64,000 bases of DNA from Actinia tenebrosa (taxonomy: Eukaryota > Cnidaria > Anthozoa > Actiniaria > Actiniidae). The stretch's first letter is position 1. The number at the start of each line of letters is the position of its first letter. Positions 22,346 to 35,700 of the stretch are shown one piece after another. The notes below the pieces were generated by a model. The model had not been told where the DNA came from. It saw only the letters and a program-made list of their open reading frames with translations, and did no database searches. The position numbers and the translations under genes are program-made. The stretch spans positions 54,522-118,521 of the forward strand of contig NW_022259526.1 in NCBI RefSeq assembly GCF_009602425.1, read 5' to 3'.

Positions 22346-22977
22346 TTAAAAAGGCTCGAAACGATAAATATAGAAAAAATAAAGTGAAAATTTTGAGTCG
22401 CAATTCAAAATGTCCATGTAAGAGTTTCCAAACTAAATTTCTAGCCGAAAAAATCAAGAACAAAATAAATAACCACAATAACACACGCACAGGTACGAGG
22501 TAGGGTGAAGCGCGCGAGCGATAACACAACATAAAAAGTTTGAAAATGACTAAAAAATGAACAACAAGATGAACACGCCGTTGTAATAAAATACAACTTT
22601 TTATTCAGGGTCTACAACTCTCTATTAAATATAATGCACGTGTGCATGTCTGGAAAAACTACAACAGGAAAATATTGACCGCAAATTTCGGCTTCACAGA
22701 GCATAACAGCTCGTTCAAGGCCTCCTCCGCCGTGGCTGGAGGAGAGTACTGGAAATAACAGTTCAAAATCCAGGTGCTCACTACGCATGCGCATCTGCCT
22801 ACCAACACCTGTGAGTCATATTATGGTCCATCACGGGTCTACGAAAATATATTTTGATCTATTCTAGTCAAACCAGATTTGACTTGACTGACCGGTTTAA
22901 TGGTGGGTGTAACTTCAACCACGTGGGTTTGCAATCAACGACTTGTATTTCACGAAATATTCACTTTTCAATTTCAT

Positions 22978-23110
22978 TTGATGTCATTTTCTGTCTCGTG
23001 CAGAATGTTCAGCAGCCGAATCACAACTTTTCACTAGAATTTTTTTTGGCTGACAGCATATGGTGGTCAGTGTTTGACAACCATTTAGAGCAGATAATGA
23101 GATTCAAAGA
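22978..23110 (+). repeat. Dispersed repeat (family R), copy 1
   Basis: GTCATTTTCTGTCTCGTGCAG, TTGGCTGACAGCATATG, TCAGTGTTTGACAACCATTT and GAGCAGATAATGAGATT occur in this order. The same order and sequence is found on the other strand at 27645-27798. The 130-residue open frame across it is therefore probably not a host gene. Confidence 0.65.
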
Positions 23111-23302
23111 GTTTCTTCAGCTGATTGAAACCCAGCAATCCGAGGTGTTAATATGGAAAACTCTAAAATGCCCTACCTTCAACAAAGCGGCCAGTCAAGC
23201 ACCAATCCAGTTCAGAGAAACATTAATGGATATATCGCTATATTGATAGTAGTTCTACTCAAAACGTTATAATTAAGGTCTAACAATACTATTTATCTAA
23301 TG

Positions 23303-23397
23303 CTTAGAGTGATAGTTCTAAACCAATGAAATTAAGCAGTCTTTCCGTGGATTCGACTATGATAATTTGTTTCACGTGTGAAGTTCCATCACTCTAG
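23303..23397. mobile_element. Short MITE related to family Q
   Basis: It begins CTTAGAGTGATAGTTCTAAA and ends TTCCATCACTCTAG, sharing CTTAGAGTGA termini and a TTTCACG inner motif with 16280-16428. The arms are more diverged. Confidence 0.6.
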
Positions 23398-25656
23398 TAT
23401 AAATAACTAATGCAGGACAAAGAAATTTGGTATTCATTCAAAGACTCACTGAAAATACTGATTAATTTTGACTGTCAAAATTTCCTCACATCCTCGATTT
23501 TAGAAATGCTGAGGATCTGGTGGTGGGGTCCAAAATAATGTCAGTTTGCTTGCGCAGATAAGCATTATAAAAACATAAAAAATTAAGTCTGTGCGTAATT
23601 CGCTTCTTTCCTTGTCGTTAAAGGTTCTGATTTACGATTTGCTCTGGGTACATGTAGTTAGAGTTAGTCAAAATTATTCAGCTTCCAGGAGAAAAAAGTA
23701 ATTGAACGAATCCTAAAATTTCAATTTATAGCCTTTGAGCTAAAACTATGAATCTAAGTTGAAATACATATATCGATCAATCGCCAAACAAGAAAATACA
23801 TCAAAAAATCTACTGATGGTTTGTTCAAGGAAAACACAGAATCGATTCAAGTTTACTCGGGCTTCTGTTGTTGCCTCGTGTCAAGGGCAACTTTACTCGG
23901 GCGCTCTGTTAATGACACAACTTGATTCACATTTAACGAGAGGGTGGGGTAACACCCAAATGCAGGAAAGCTTCACGTAATTGGTATTTAACTTTGGCCT
24001 AGTAAGTCTTAACTGTGAAGTGATTTGATATATCGCCTTGTTCGGCGAATAGTAAGATATTCTGAGATGTGACTTTCGGCTTTGTCACGCAAATCGTCAA
24101 TACAGTCGCGCGCAACACGAGATTGCGTGACAATCGTGTAACGCAACCGAAATCACCTACAAAAACATTAATTTACGCTTAACATTCTTAGAACTAAAAG
24201 TCGAGTCAGGTAATTTATCTAATAAATAATCCAGGAGAATGTAGATGACGTTGGATGGCTTTGGCCTTGCATCATAACCAGTGATTATTTCACTTTTTCC
24301 ATTTCGATATTGTCTGTGTACTTTTTATTTCCGAATGATCATTTCGCCACATCCGGGGAATTCTGTTTCCATGGTAGTCGTTTCCATGGTATTTTTTCGT
24401 ATGGTATGTGAATGGATACCACACATACTTTAACTCTTGCTTGGCAAGAATCTTGCTAATAACTGGTTCCGTCATTGATCGTTTACAACAACGTTGCGGA
24501 TTTTTCTCTTTTACAAACTTTATAATTGATGTACAGTTTGCCATTGGTTTCTCGGTATCAAAGAAAAGAACCAGAAAACCCGCGCGGGCTTCCTGTGGGC
24601 CAGTTAGAAAATCTCTCGATTTATCCCAGCATACTTCGCTAATTCTTTGATACGAAAAAACACAACAGATCTTTCAAGCATAGCTAAAGCTGGGAGAATA
24701 GATCGAATTTGTGTACAGTTTAATGATATTCTACCGATATTAAAAATAATTTTCCAAAAGCTCTTTTCGTAATAATTGGTGCGGATATACGGTGCAACAT
24801 TACCATGAAACATAACAATTTAAACGCCTTATTTCATTTTGTCGGTGTTATGTCCTCGTAATTTATGCGAAAAAATATATAATTGCAAGCAATGTTGCAC
24901 CGTGTATCAAGTCAGAGGTCATTTGCATATCATGAGACCATATGTTTCACTTCCATGATCTGAAGATTTCCTCACTTTTTTTTTTTTTTTTTTTTTTCAT
25001 ATTTCAAACTTCGATCTATTCTAGCTTTATTGTCTCGTAATTCTTTATACACATTCTATCGTTGTTTTATAAACAATAAATTCTCTTCAAATATGGCTGC
25101 TGGTGTTAAAAGCTAGATGTTTTTTTATCAGCCAAAGTGTAATTACATTTTTAGGCCTGCTTCTTGCCATTAGTTTGTCAAGCTTTCTTTGCAATTAGCG
25201 AACAAAGTCATCGTCCTTTCTTAAAATCAAACACCAAATACTACCATGAATTAACTTCTTAATCACCATCAATGACTTATTTATCTTCTCGTTGGATTTA
25301 TTTTCAACAATATTACCTCTAGTATTTTATTCTTTGAAGATTAAAATTTATTAAGAGCTTAGTGGGTTACCCTTATCGGTTAATAGGGTTCAAAAGAACA
25401 CCGATTTACGGCTTTAAAAGCTAGCTAAAAGGTTAAATATCTGCAATACAACTGCACCCTTGACGGTTCGTCATTTTCTTTAAAATAAGACATCATTAAC
25501 AGTAGCTTTACCACACAACAAATAGACAAATGCAAGACTCTTTAAATACTTTAGCCGGGGTTTGACTGGTTACGATTAGCGGAGAGTGAGAGTTTCTTGT
25601 CAATCTCCTTACCTTAGCGCCAAGGTGTGTTATGTCTAATATTATGTTAGTGGTGA
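23398..25656. other. Gene-free spacer with T22 run
   Basis: No credible gene. It contains two GTTTCCATGGTA sites 16 bases apart (about 24365-24390, half X-box-like), CpG-rich inverted motifs TTGTCACGCAAATCG and GATTGCGTGACAA near 24085-24135, and a run of 22 T at 24976-24997. The latter could be a retroposed poly(A) on the minus strand, though no body was recognised. Confidence 0.4.
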
Positions 25657-25878
25657 CTTAGATTAACTAGAAACCATTCAGACTTAACGACAGCTAGTTT
25701 TAGCAGCGCTATAAGGAATCGTTTGGTTAAAATTACAGTGAACGATTTAAACCAATTGAAGTGGAAAGTACAAAATTCTCTGGTCAAGAAAGAGATTACG
25801 ATCAGAGAACTACCCAATGTACCACCAAGCACGCAAGACATGATGGACAGGGTTGGGTCAAGTCTTAAAGGCACATAA
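25657..25878 (+). pseudogene. Orphan coding-like fragment, 73 codons without ATG
   Basis: One frame is open from just after a stop to a TAA. It reads NRLVKITVNDLNQLKWKVQN, then SLVKKEITIRELPNVPPSTQ and DMMDRVGSSLKGT. The composition is that of a real protein rather than of translated AT-rich spacer. No family was recognised, no clear acceptor precedes it and no other exon was found. It could be a terminal exon, a decayed gene or a transposon remnant. Confidence 0.25.
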
Positions 25879-26177
25879 CATTATTAGAGTTTGTTAACAG
25901 CAACCAGCTGGAGAAATAAGATTCAAAGATGGAAAACTAAATTGAAAAGGCCTTAGAAGCAACTCGGAAATAAATAGAATAAAAACGTAACAAAGCCAAT
26001 ACATATGTATCTACAGTTCTGTACACTGCGCGGCTATGACAAAATCAAATAATATAACAATATTGGATGTGCTAATAATATGAATATAGCAATACATTGA
26101 TATTATATACACGTCAGGAACACAGTGACACGGCATAGGTGAACTGAGAATTTTTTAACTTCCTCCACAAAAAACAT

Positions 26178-26240
26178 TTTGAGCGGGAAAACGTTTTGGC
26201 GGGAAAATTTTGAGCGGGAAAAGTTTGAGCGGGAAAATGT
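26178..26240. promoter_or_regulatory. Cluster of four E2F-type GCGGGAAA sites, 15-16 bp apart
   Basis: GCGGGAAA occurs at 26183-26190, 26199-26206, 26214-26221 and 26229-26236; the second is the strong TTTTGGCGGGAAAA form. A fifth, degenerate unit (TTTGACGCGAA) follows. It is both a short tandem repeat and a homotypic cluster of the E2F core (TTTCCCGC on the other strand). It lies downstream of the RRM gene's poly(A) signal. Confidence 0.5.
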
Positions 26241-26553
26241 TTGACGCGAATAAACTGTTTATGCATAACGGCCTATGCTATGTTTTACTGTGTCCCAAAT
26301 AATGGATAAAACATATGATGTATTGTAAAATAAAGGCATGCAGATAAAGAAATTGTGAATCTATTTGTCGTATCGACTCATTGGTTTTTCATTTAAGTGT
26401 AACGCTTTTAAGCTGAGTGGTCCTGAAATAGATTTGAACAATGCAACAAATAAGAACCTTGGATATAAATGAAACTCCTCGCTTGGAGTGAAATATTTTG
26501 AAAACAATAAACGAATGAGAAGAAAAGCAAATGATGGATGAAAATAATACTTA

Positions 26554-26559
26554 TTTATT
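26554..26559 (-). terminator. Poly(A) signal of the RRM gene
   Basis: AATAAA on the minus strand, about 180 bases past the stop codon at 26736. It is the nearest canonical signal. Confidence 0.5.
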
Positions 26560-26735
26560 AAGCTGATGCTACCCTGGAATGGTGTCAGCGCGGACTTCAG
26601 TAATTTTTTTTTTCCACTGGTAAATTTAAATGAAGAACAAGATAAAAACGACCAAGGCAAAAACAATTCCATTCAGGGCCACACGGCTCAAAACCAAAAC
26701 ACAAACAGCAGTAAAATTAATTCCCCAGATATACA

Positions 26736-29700
26736 TCACGGTGCAGCCAATAGTTCCTTAGCTTGAGAGCTCGTACCTGCATATCGAACGTCACTTGCTC
26801 TGGACACAGCTCCATATGTTCCATACTCATATGCAGCAGCTGCTGCCGCTGGGTACCCCGGTGGGTAGGTCCCGGGGCTGTACCCTGGGTAGCTGGCCAC
26901 TCCAAAGGAGGCACCATATAAGGCAGGGTCAAAAGTAGCAGCACTTGCTCCAAGACCACCACCATATAAGGTATAAGGGTAGCCGCTAGCACCAATCCCT
27001 ACTCCTGGACGAATGGCTCCTGCTGAAGGAAATCCCAATTGTGACAATGATGAATGATTAATCTATTAGGATTGTTGATAATAGTTAATAGAATCAGATG
27101 ATTAGAGATTCAGAATTATCGTGACGATGTGATGCTATTTCTAAAGTTGTGAAGCTTTTGATGAAGGAAGCCCAGTTACAGAAAACATGCAATTTGGAAC
27201 ACTGGAAGATATTATAATAATCAATGATTTATATTATGATGATTATTATCATTAAGTTGACATGAAGACACTGTCAAAAGTTCTTCTACGAAAGTACGAG
27301 AAAAGTTTTCTCGAACGGTTTATATTTTACGAGATTCTGCTTTAAACCGCGTCATTCCCTAGAGTATCATTTCTTTGTTTAACGATTGTGTCTTATTCTC
27401 AAAGGAATGACATAAGGTCTGAAATGGGAAAATGTTACGCCCAAGGAAAAGAAGTCTTATTCATGTCAAAAGTTCTTTTTATCAATTTAGTTTTGTTCTG
27501 TGATAAAATGGAGACTTTTCAGGAACCTAAATAGCGCATCCGGGCCAAAACATGTTTTTTATTCACACCCCACCAAAGTGATGGGCCATATGAAATTATT
27601 CAATTGCGCATTTTCCTCAATAGTTTGGGAAATGAACTTTATTCAAAATCCCTAAATCTCATAATCTGCTCCAAATGGTTGTCAAACACTGAATGAACAT
27701 GTGCTGTCAGCCAAGAAGAATTGCACTGAAAATTCAATATATGTATCGATTTATCTGATAAAAAATCTGCACGAGACAGGAAATGGCGTCAAGTGAAGAT
27801 CAGCAATTACAGAATGCATGGGGTTCTTTTAACCTGTGAGCTTTTCTTCATTTTAAAATTTCACTGGATCAAGATATTTTTTGTTGACTTTTGACAGTAT
27901 CTACATGTGTGAATATATGGATGATTTCGAACTCACCCCTCCCTATAGCAGTGGGCCTTAACCTTCCCGTCACCACACCAGCAAAGGGAGCTGTGAACAA
28001 TAAGCCAAAGCTTTTCTTTAAAATGCTGCCTACTCTTTGTTAACAATAACATTAGCAATCATTTAGTAGCATATGTGGCAATTATATATTAAGCATGATA
28101 TTGATATCAGGTGCATTTAGAAGTGAATTGAGATTTAATTTAATAATAATTAATAATGGTTACTTTCTTTGGTGTTGTATGTTGATACAGATATTATATA
28201 GCTAGCAGGTTTTTCTTTTATGGACACAAACATATTTCCCTTAAGATTAGTTAACGAAGTGTATTGAATAGTAGTGAAAAGCAGATAAGGGGGATAAAGT
28301 AAGATTAGGTAGAATGTATACCAAGTCAAAGGGGGGCAGAGTATCAGAATATAGAGGAACTTTAGTTGAAACTGAAAGATGGGTACTATTTCAAGAATGA
28401 TGGACTAGATAGTGGGGGGGGGGGGGGAGGGGGGGGGGGGGGGGGGGAGCTGGTGGTAAGGGAGTGATTTTGAACATCTGACCATCCCCTCCCCCCCAAT
28501 TCCAATCAGACCAATCAAATACCTCAAAAAGCATACCACAAAATACTCCAAAACTGATAAATTTAAGAAAAGCAAGTTTGTAGGAAATGTATTATAATTT
28601 GAACCAGGCTATTATCCTTTCATTCTAAACCCCCTACAAATTGCCAAACCCCATGCTGGTAAATGTCAAGCATGATAAAATAAATTTCAAATGCAAAGGA
28701 AACAAAGAAATCTTTTAAGACCCTCCTACCCTAAATTTAATATATTGTTACCCCTGGAAAATCCAATTTTCTTTCATACAAACTCTGTAATTTTGTTTTC
28801 TCTGACCCCTCCAACCCCTTGAAAGTTCAAAATTCCTCTGGGGGGGGGGGGGGCGTGGAAGGGGGTTATTTTATGGAACTACACAATGAGCTTTTAATCT
28901 TAAGAGGAATTTATCTCATTCAATATATACAGGGTACAGATATACAGAGATTGAAATGCATACACAGATTGAAACCTGATGCTCTTTAAGCTCAATGTGT
29001 ATCAATTCCGTCATGTCTGTATGTCATTTCCTCTAATCCCAACCATTAATACTTGACCCGAACAGAAGGTGCTTTCTGTCACTTATCTGGTTGTATATTA
29101 TTAGAAGTGAAACTTATCATCATAACCCCAAGAACCCACCTAAGGCTGGAATAACTCCACGTCCTGTCGCAGCCGCAGCCCTAAGGACAGCTTGTTGCTG
29201 TTGAAGTTCTTTTGGAAGGGCTCGTTTGACTTCAACCTGAGTTATTAAATTAGTAATGTTAGTGAAAATCGTCTGAATTACACTAATGGTACAACTTAAA
29301 TCTTGAATGAGCTTTGACTTGTTGAGAACAAAGATATGTCATTCTAAGTAGGGAAAGATAATATCGATTAACAGAGAAAGGATAACATTACATTGGGTTT
29401 TTTTTGTAACTTTAGAATCAAGGATGCATTTTTAGGTACATTTTTCAGTTATTTAACCACCCACATTAAGGTTTATTTTGTACAGACTTCAAGCAGACAT
29501 GTTGTGGAGTAAAACAATTTCTTCTGTACAGGGAGTGAGTACTATTTTGATTCTTGAAAAGAACACTGACTAGTTTTGCTCCAAAACATGTCTGCTGTCA
29601 AATCTCTAGTCATAATTAATAGAAAATAAAAGGCAAAACAACCTTAAACAAAACAAAAAGCCTATAATCACTTTTCTTTGCAAAGTATGTACATCGTGTG

Positions 29701-32700
29701 CATTGAATTTCTTGGTAGACCCATTGTTGTTGATGAATAAAATAAATTTAAGACTGTTTTTGTGAATCACTGCTTCTGTATTCATAGCAAATATAATATT
29801 TGATACTGATAAGAAATAAATGAGTTTCAGGTCATTTTTCTTGCTTAAATCATTATGATGGTATAAGCCTAGGTAGAGATACATGAATAAGTAAGTAGAT
29901 ACAGGATTTCTAGGACATTTGTTACCTTATTCCCATCAATATTATGGAACTGTGTCTCACATATCTTGTCTACAGTATCTTCAGAATCAAAAGAAACAAA
30001 ACAGAAACCTGTAGGAACAACAAAAGATAAATCAAGATTAAAATCAGTCATTAAAAGCCAAGGACATGACATGACAAAGAGCTTTATTTGACCAGTATTA
30101 GAGGGAGATAAAATCTATCTAATGTAAGTATAGGAATATTAACCTTTAGGAATGCATATCACACCCAATTGTAAACATTACAAATGCTAATGCCAGGCCA
30201 TAGGGGCTTTAGTTGTTACTCTCTGTAGGGTTTGATGAATTAGTTTTTAAATTTGAAAAGGGTTTATGGAGATGACAGTTGAAAAAATATTTTGAATTTG
30301 ATAAATGAGTTGGAAGGTCTAGAAAGTTTATATAAAAAAAAGAGTAAGAAATGGAAAGAAAAGAAAAGAGAAAAGGAAAAGAAATAAAAGGAATAGGGAG
30401 AAAGCATCTGAATGGAAATGAGAGGAGATGAAAAATTATGGAAAGGAAGGGAAAGGGAAGGGACAGAAAGAAGAAAAAAAGGAAATAGGAAAGAAATCTA
30501 GATTGAGAAATTTATATATAGTGCTCAATTAGAGTTATCCTCCCCTCTTCTCCATGTCTAGGGGTTAGATTTCCATGATTAATGCCAGACCTAATCAAAA
30601 CTATCATCCATTTATGGTCTTAAGAGTTTCCTTCCTCCACAAAACATTTTTGGCAGAAAACCAGACAGCCACCTTCCTAATAGCATCACATTTTAATTAA
30701 AATGGAAAATTAGACAGCCGAAGTCCCACCCTATTTTGATAATGCTCATGAGAGCTTTTTATCATCTCTTATGAGACGCACCTACTTTGTGAACAAAGTT
30801 TCATTAATCAATATTTATAGCCATAGTACTATTATGGTATTTTGAAGAATCTAAGGTTGACCAGCAAAATATGGTTTAAATATTTAAAAGCTCTTATGTT
30901 AATGAGGAATATCAAACAGAAACGTATAGTAAAGCACAGTACAGACTGTTCTTTGCTGATCAACAGCACAGCACAGCACAGCACAGCGCAGCACAGCACA
31001 GCACAGCACAGCACAGCACAGCACAGTATAGTTGTACTCAACACATAGCTTTTGTCCTTTACCAATCAACAGTTAATAAAGTCTAATGACCCAGAAGCAC
31101 ACCTGCCTTTGTTCCATGATCAAATTGAAAACTTAAAAGTTGATTTTTGCTAAGGAAGTAAAACTAGATCTATATACCAGGAGAAGAACCCATGAAACAG
31201 ATTGATCCAGAGGCCAGTAAGAATCCACATTGAGCTAATATAATGCAGGTCCAATGCTGGTTGAACCTAACAACAGGCTACCCCACCCACACTTAACTTC
31301 CAATGAAAATAATCCAATTTGGATGCTTTTTACGAAACACAGCAAAGTACCATCTTTTAACACTTGAAATCCAATCTTTCATTAAAATTAAGTAAATCTT
31401 TTTTCTAAGTAGACAAAGAACGATTCTGGCATGGCTTAATATAATATTCTCTTGACTTGTGTTTTATTTATGCCAATTTTAATTCATTCAATTAAAGTGA
31501 AGGTAATGAACATCACAGAAACTCCGAGTGCTTTTTAGAACATGTCTGAGTTGGAATATAGCTACTTCGCTTACTAACATTTAAATGACCAATGAGTAGA
31601 ATAAGTTACAGACCTCTTTACCTCGGGCACTAACTTCGCACCACGTGTCATTCTTTAATTTGTTTAATGAAGTTGCACATGAGAAGACACATGAATATGA
31701 ATATAAAGCTCAAACATTGGAATATTATTTTAAAGAGAATTTGTCGACACACCGGTCTGAAATGGGGAACATTATGCCCGAGGTAAAGTGGTGTATTGAT
31801 AGCTTTCTGTCACTAAGGTATCGTCTGTTTAATATATAATATTTTTATTGGCTGGCAATTAGTGCCCTGACTAATTCTTACCTCTTCTCTTGTTGCTTGA
31901 GTGTTCAGTGATATATTCTATTTCTTTTACCTGATGAAGAGAAAATCAATAATTTAGATTAAAATAAACCATAAAAGGCCTTCCATTGAGTACTTTGATG
32001 TTAAATTGCATTACCCTCTTGATATAAATCCATTCATTCATTCATTCATTCATTCATTCATTCATTTGTTCATTCAATCAATCCAATCTATTTTCACCAA
32101 CATCTACAACAGATATAAACAATTTTGGTGTACGGGGGGATGCATTTCTGATTTTAGACCATGAGTCATTCCCTTGTGTATGTTTTCTTTATCAGTAACT
32201 CTTCAGAAAATTACATTGAATATAGATATGATGGTAAGAATGAATTAAAATATTTTAAAGCCCCATTTACACTGGCAATTTTTGTGGCAGTTTTTGCTGC
32301 AATTTTTGTGGTACTTTTCAGAAATACAAAATCTTTTGTCTCATCCTTCAAAAAAGGCATTCGTCTAGGAAAATCTTGGTATCCTGAATAAAACTTTACA
32401 AGTAAATTCTTTACCATTATTTATTATGGACAGGATCGCCCAAAAGATCTCAGCAAAAATCACCGCAAAACTCTCTAGTGTAAACGGGGCTTAAGATAAT
32501 AGAAAACCCATGGGATGATACAAGCATCTATTAATAGTAATAACTTGTCAAATAAACCTGTCCCACTAAGTGAACTATCAATTTTTGAATTCTAATTGGC
32601 TACGTTCCAGACTCATATTCCATTTCGGTCACACCACAGCTTTGAGTTCTACAGACTAACTAAATATTTGAAGTAGACCAGGCTAAAAACTCTCATGCAC

Positions 32701-35700
32701 TGATTGTAACTTATCGTACAACAGGCACAATACTTTGATGTCATCACCTCAATAATTAATGAAAATGTTCTAGATTTCTTGGTGTTATAGAGAAAGTTTC
32801 GTCATCATCAAATATTCAGAAAATCAAAAATCTGTTTCTCAAGTGGTTTTCCCATTAGACAGTGAGTCTAAGAAATAAATGCCCACTTTGTGAGCGCCGT
32901 GGCTATTAAGATAATACCATTCAGCTGCCTAACCTTAAACATGCACTTAGACTGGCTTAAAACTCCCCTTACAGCAAAACACACAAAAGTATAACCACTC
33001 TTAATGTACTTGCATACTTCTACCCACACATTTAAATGCAAAGTTGGCTCGTTATACCAAATAAGGCATGAAACTGCTCTTTTGGCAGCAAAAAAGCTCA
33101 TACATAGAAGTATGCGAACATTAAATGTGGTCATACCTTTGCGCATTGCACTATAAGATATTAATAAAATATGAACTTTGGCCATAAATCCCTAAATCAC
33201 AAGAACATCTCAGATTACACCTAAGGGCAAAAAACTGACGAATAAGCCTGACAAATTTGTGACAATTGTTTGGCAACAGCTATTCCAAGGAATATTCTTT
33301 CTAGTTAATTTAAAAAATTAAGAACATTTTTGTTCATAAATGAACAACTATTTTTGCTAAAGATGAGAACTTTATCAAAAAAAGGTCACAAATAGGTTTA
33401 ATTATCATAATTCCAGTGTTTTAAATTTACACTAAATATGCATGTCTAAATTACAAAAATGAGTAGGAGTGCATTATAAACTACAATACAAATTCTAAAT
33501 TACAAACCAGTACACTCATTCTTCCTTTTTTTTTCCCTTTTTTTGACTTTCTTTTTTTCTTTTTTTTTTTTTTGTAAGTTTATTTTTCTCCACTTCTCTC
33601 TTCCCTGTTTCTTTACTTTGTCATTTTTCAATCCATTTAAAACTACATTTTCCCCTCATCTTAGCTTCTCTCTTCCTTTTTTCTTTCTTTCATTCATCTA
33701 TATAGGACTGGTTCATTCTTTTCCTTAACTTCATGCTTTTCCTTGCCTTTCCTCCTTTCTATCTTTTCTTCTAATTGTCCCATTAGAAATTACATTTTTT
33801 GTAACAATAACTACCATAGCACTTGGTTCCACTCGGATCAATTCAATTAATGTTCACCCTACGCCCACTTGGGTATTATTTTGTCTAGTGTTCCCTCCCA
33901 CACAAAACAAACCAAAACAGAAAAACATGTACGTAATACTTACAGGTGCATATTTTGCAAAATAATCTCTTATTTTATCATCTGAAGTGTCTGGCTTTAA
34001 TCCACCAACAAATATCTTCTTCACTCTCAGATGTGGAGGCTGAAAACCAAGATAATAGTTATTATTTATTATTGATTTCATGCCAGGCATATACCATTAA
34101 TATCTTGACAATAGCTATGAGGGTTTTATATATGAATATTAAAAGGGTGTCTGCTCATGCAACAACAAAAAATATCAGGAGGGGTTGTTGAGTAATTAAT
34201 AAATAGTAGGTCAGTCATATTTGTTTCTAAATGTAAAAGTAAATTTTGAGAAGAAGACAACACCTTTTGGTTGTCTGATGGCATTGGGAGACTGTACATA
34301 GGAGACATCATTTATTTTCTGTTCATTTAGGAGCTATAACATTTATTTTAGCAGAAACATCAGATATTTCGTTGTTTTTTTTTCTGGGAATCGGATCCTG
34401 GACTTACGAACTTATATTCACAAGTAGAGTTAAATATTAGGTCACTCCCTTGATTCAAGGGTTTTTCTCCAGTTTTCGTCTGCACCAAACCTATAGCAAG
34501 GTAGCTAAATTTGAATGATAATCTGATACTTAGCAGTGCCCTGACTAATTATAATCCAGAAGTTGTTTCAGGTTATTGATACAAATTTTAAGTTTCCTGG
34601 TACATATATCCAATTTCAAGGTCCTGACCTCAAGCTTCTCGGTAAATAGTGAATGGATAAAACAATATTTTATCAAATACATGATATGTAAACATTAGTC
34701 CAATAATAGAATCTTATATGTGAAACGTAGAATTCCTCTTTGAAGTAGACTCTTTTGACTTGAAGAGTTTAACATTATAGTAATGCGTATGAGGTGGTTT
34801 GGTTACAATAACTGGGATAAAGATATTGGTTAGTTCTATAAAAATCATAAATGTTCCTAAAATAGAAGGTCAACTTCCTCCTGACATTATAGGATCAGCA
34901 TGCAGTAATACGATCACGTCTTGCCTATATTGACGTAGTCTGCCATCAGTTAATTCATTTTGTTTTTCAGACTTCTAAAATTAGTTTGACAAAACATTTT
35001 CTATTTCTTGGGAAATAATAATAATGATGATAATAAAAATGACAGTAATGATGATGATGGTGATAATAATATTATTAATAATATCAATATTAATTATGAT
35101 AATAGTAATGGTAATCACAATATTAATAATAATGGTAATGGTAAGGGTGATGATGATGAGATAATGTTAATGATTTATAATGATGATGATGATGATGATG
35201 ATAAGGTCTTATTAGCTGACATTACAGCGGCATTTAATGTGAAATCATCATTATTATAAATATAATAATAATAAGGATATGATGAAGATGATGATGATAA
35301 TAATAATAATGACTTATTAAGATCCATAGAGTGGTTCTTCCCTGATAATATGAGCTAAATATATGTTCATTGAATTATATGTACATTTGTACAATAATTT
35401 TTCATGATAACTTAATTTGATAGGAGTCTTTAAATAACCTAAATCTTCACTCAGGAGGGTGGTCTGACATAGGAAAGGGGAGGATCAAATCCTAAATTAG
35501 CTTCATGAAGAATTTAAAATAATCTATTTTCCTAAAGCAATTGCCTGTGTAAGGATATCATAGCTTGTGCTTTAAACCCCTTAAAATCATTATTTCAATC
35601 CGATCTGATGTGATGCTACTGCACATTTATAGGAGAGGGCAGAAAAACAGGTTCTACTTTCGATGTTCATGCGTTAATAAGCTTTATATTTCATAAACAG

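Noticed and set aside
22854-23246. 130-codon open frame as a host gene
   Set aside because: Its middle part is a dispersed repeat with an inverted copy at 27645-27798. No splice partner or family was recognised.
35008-35259. Asn/Asp-rich 83-codon frame
   Set aside because: Translation of a GAT/AAT simple repeat inside an intron.
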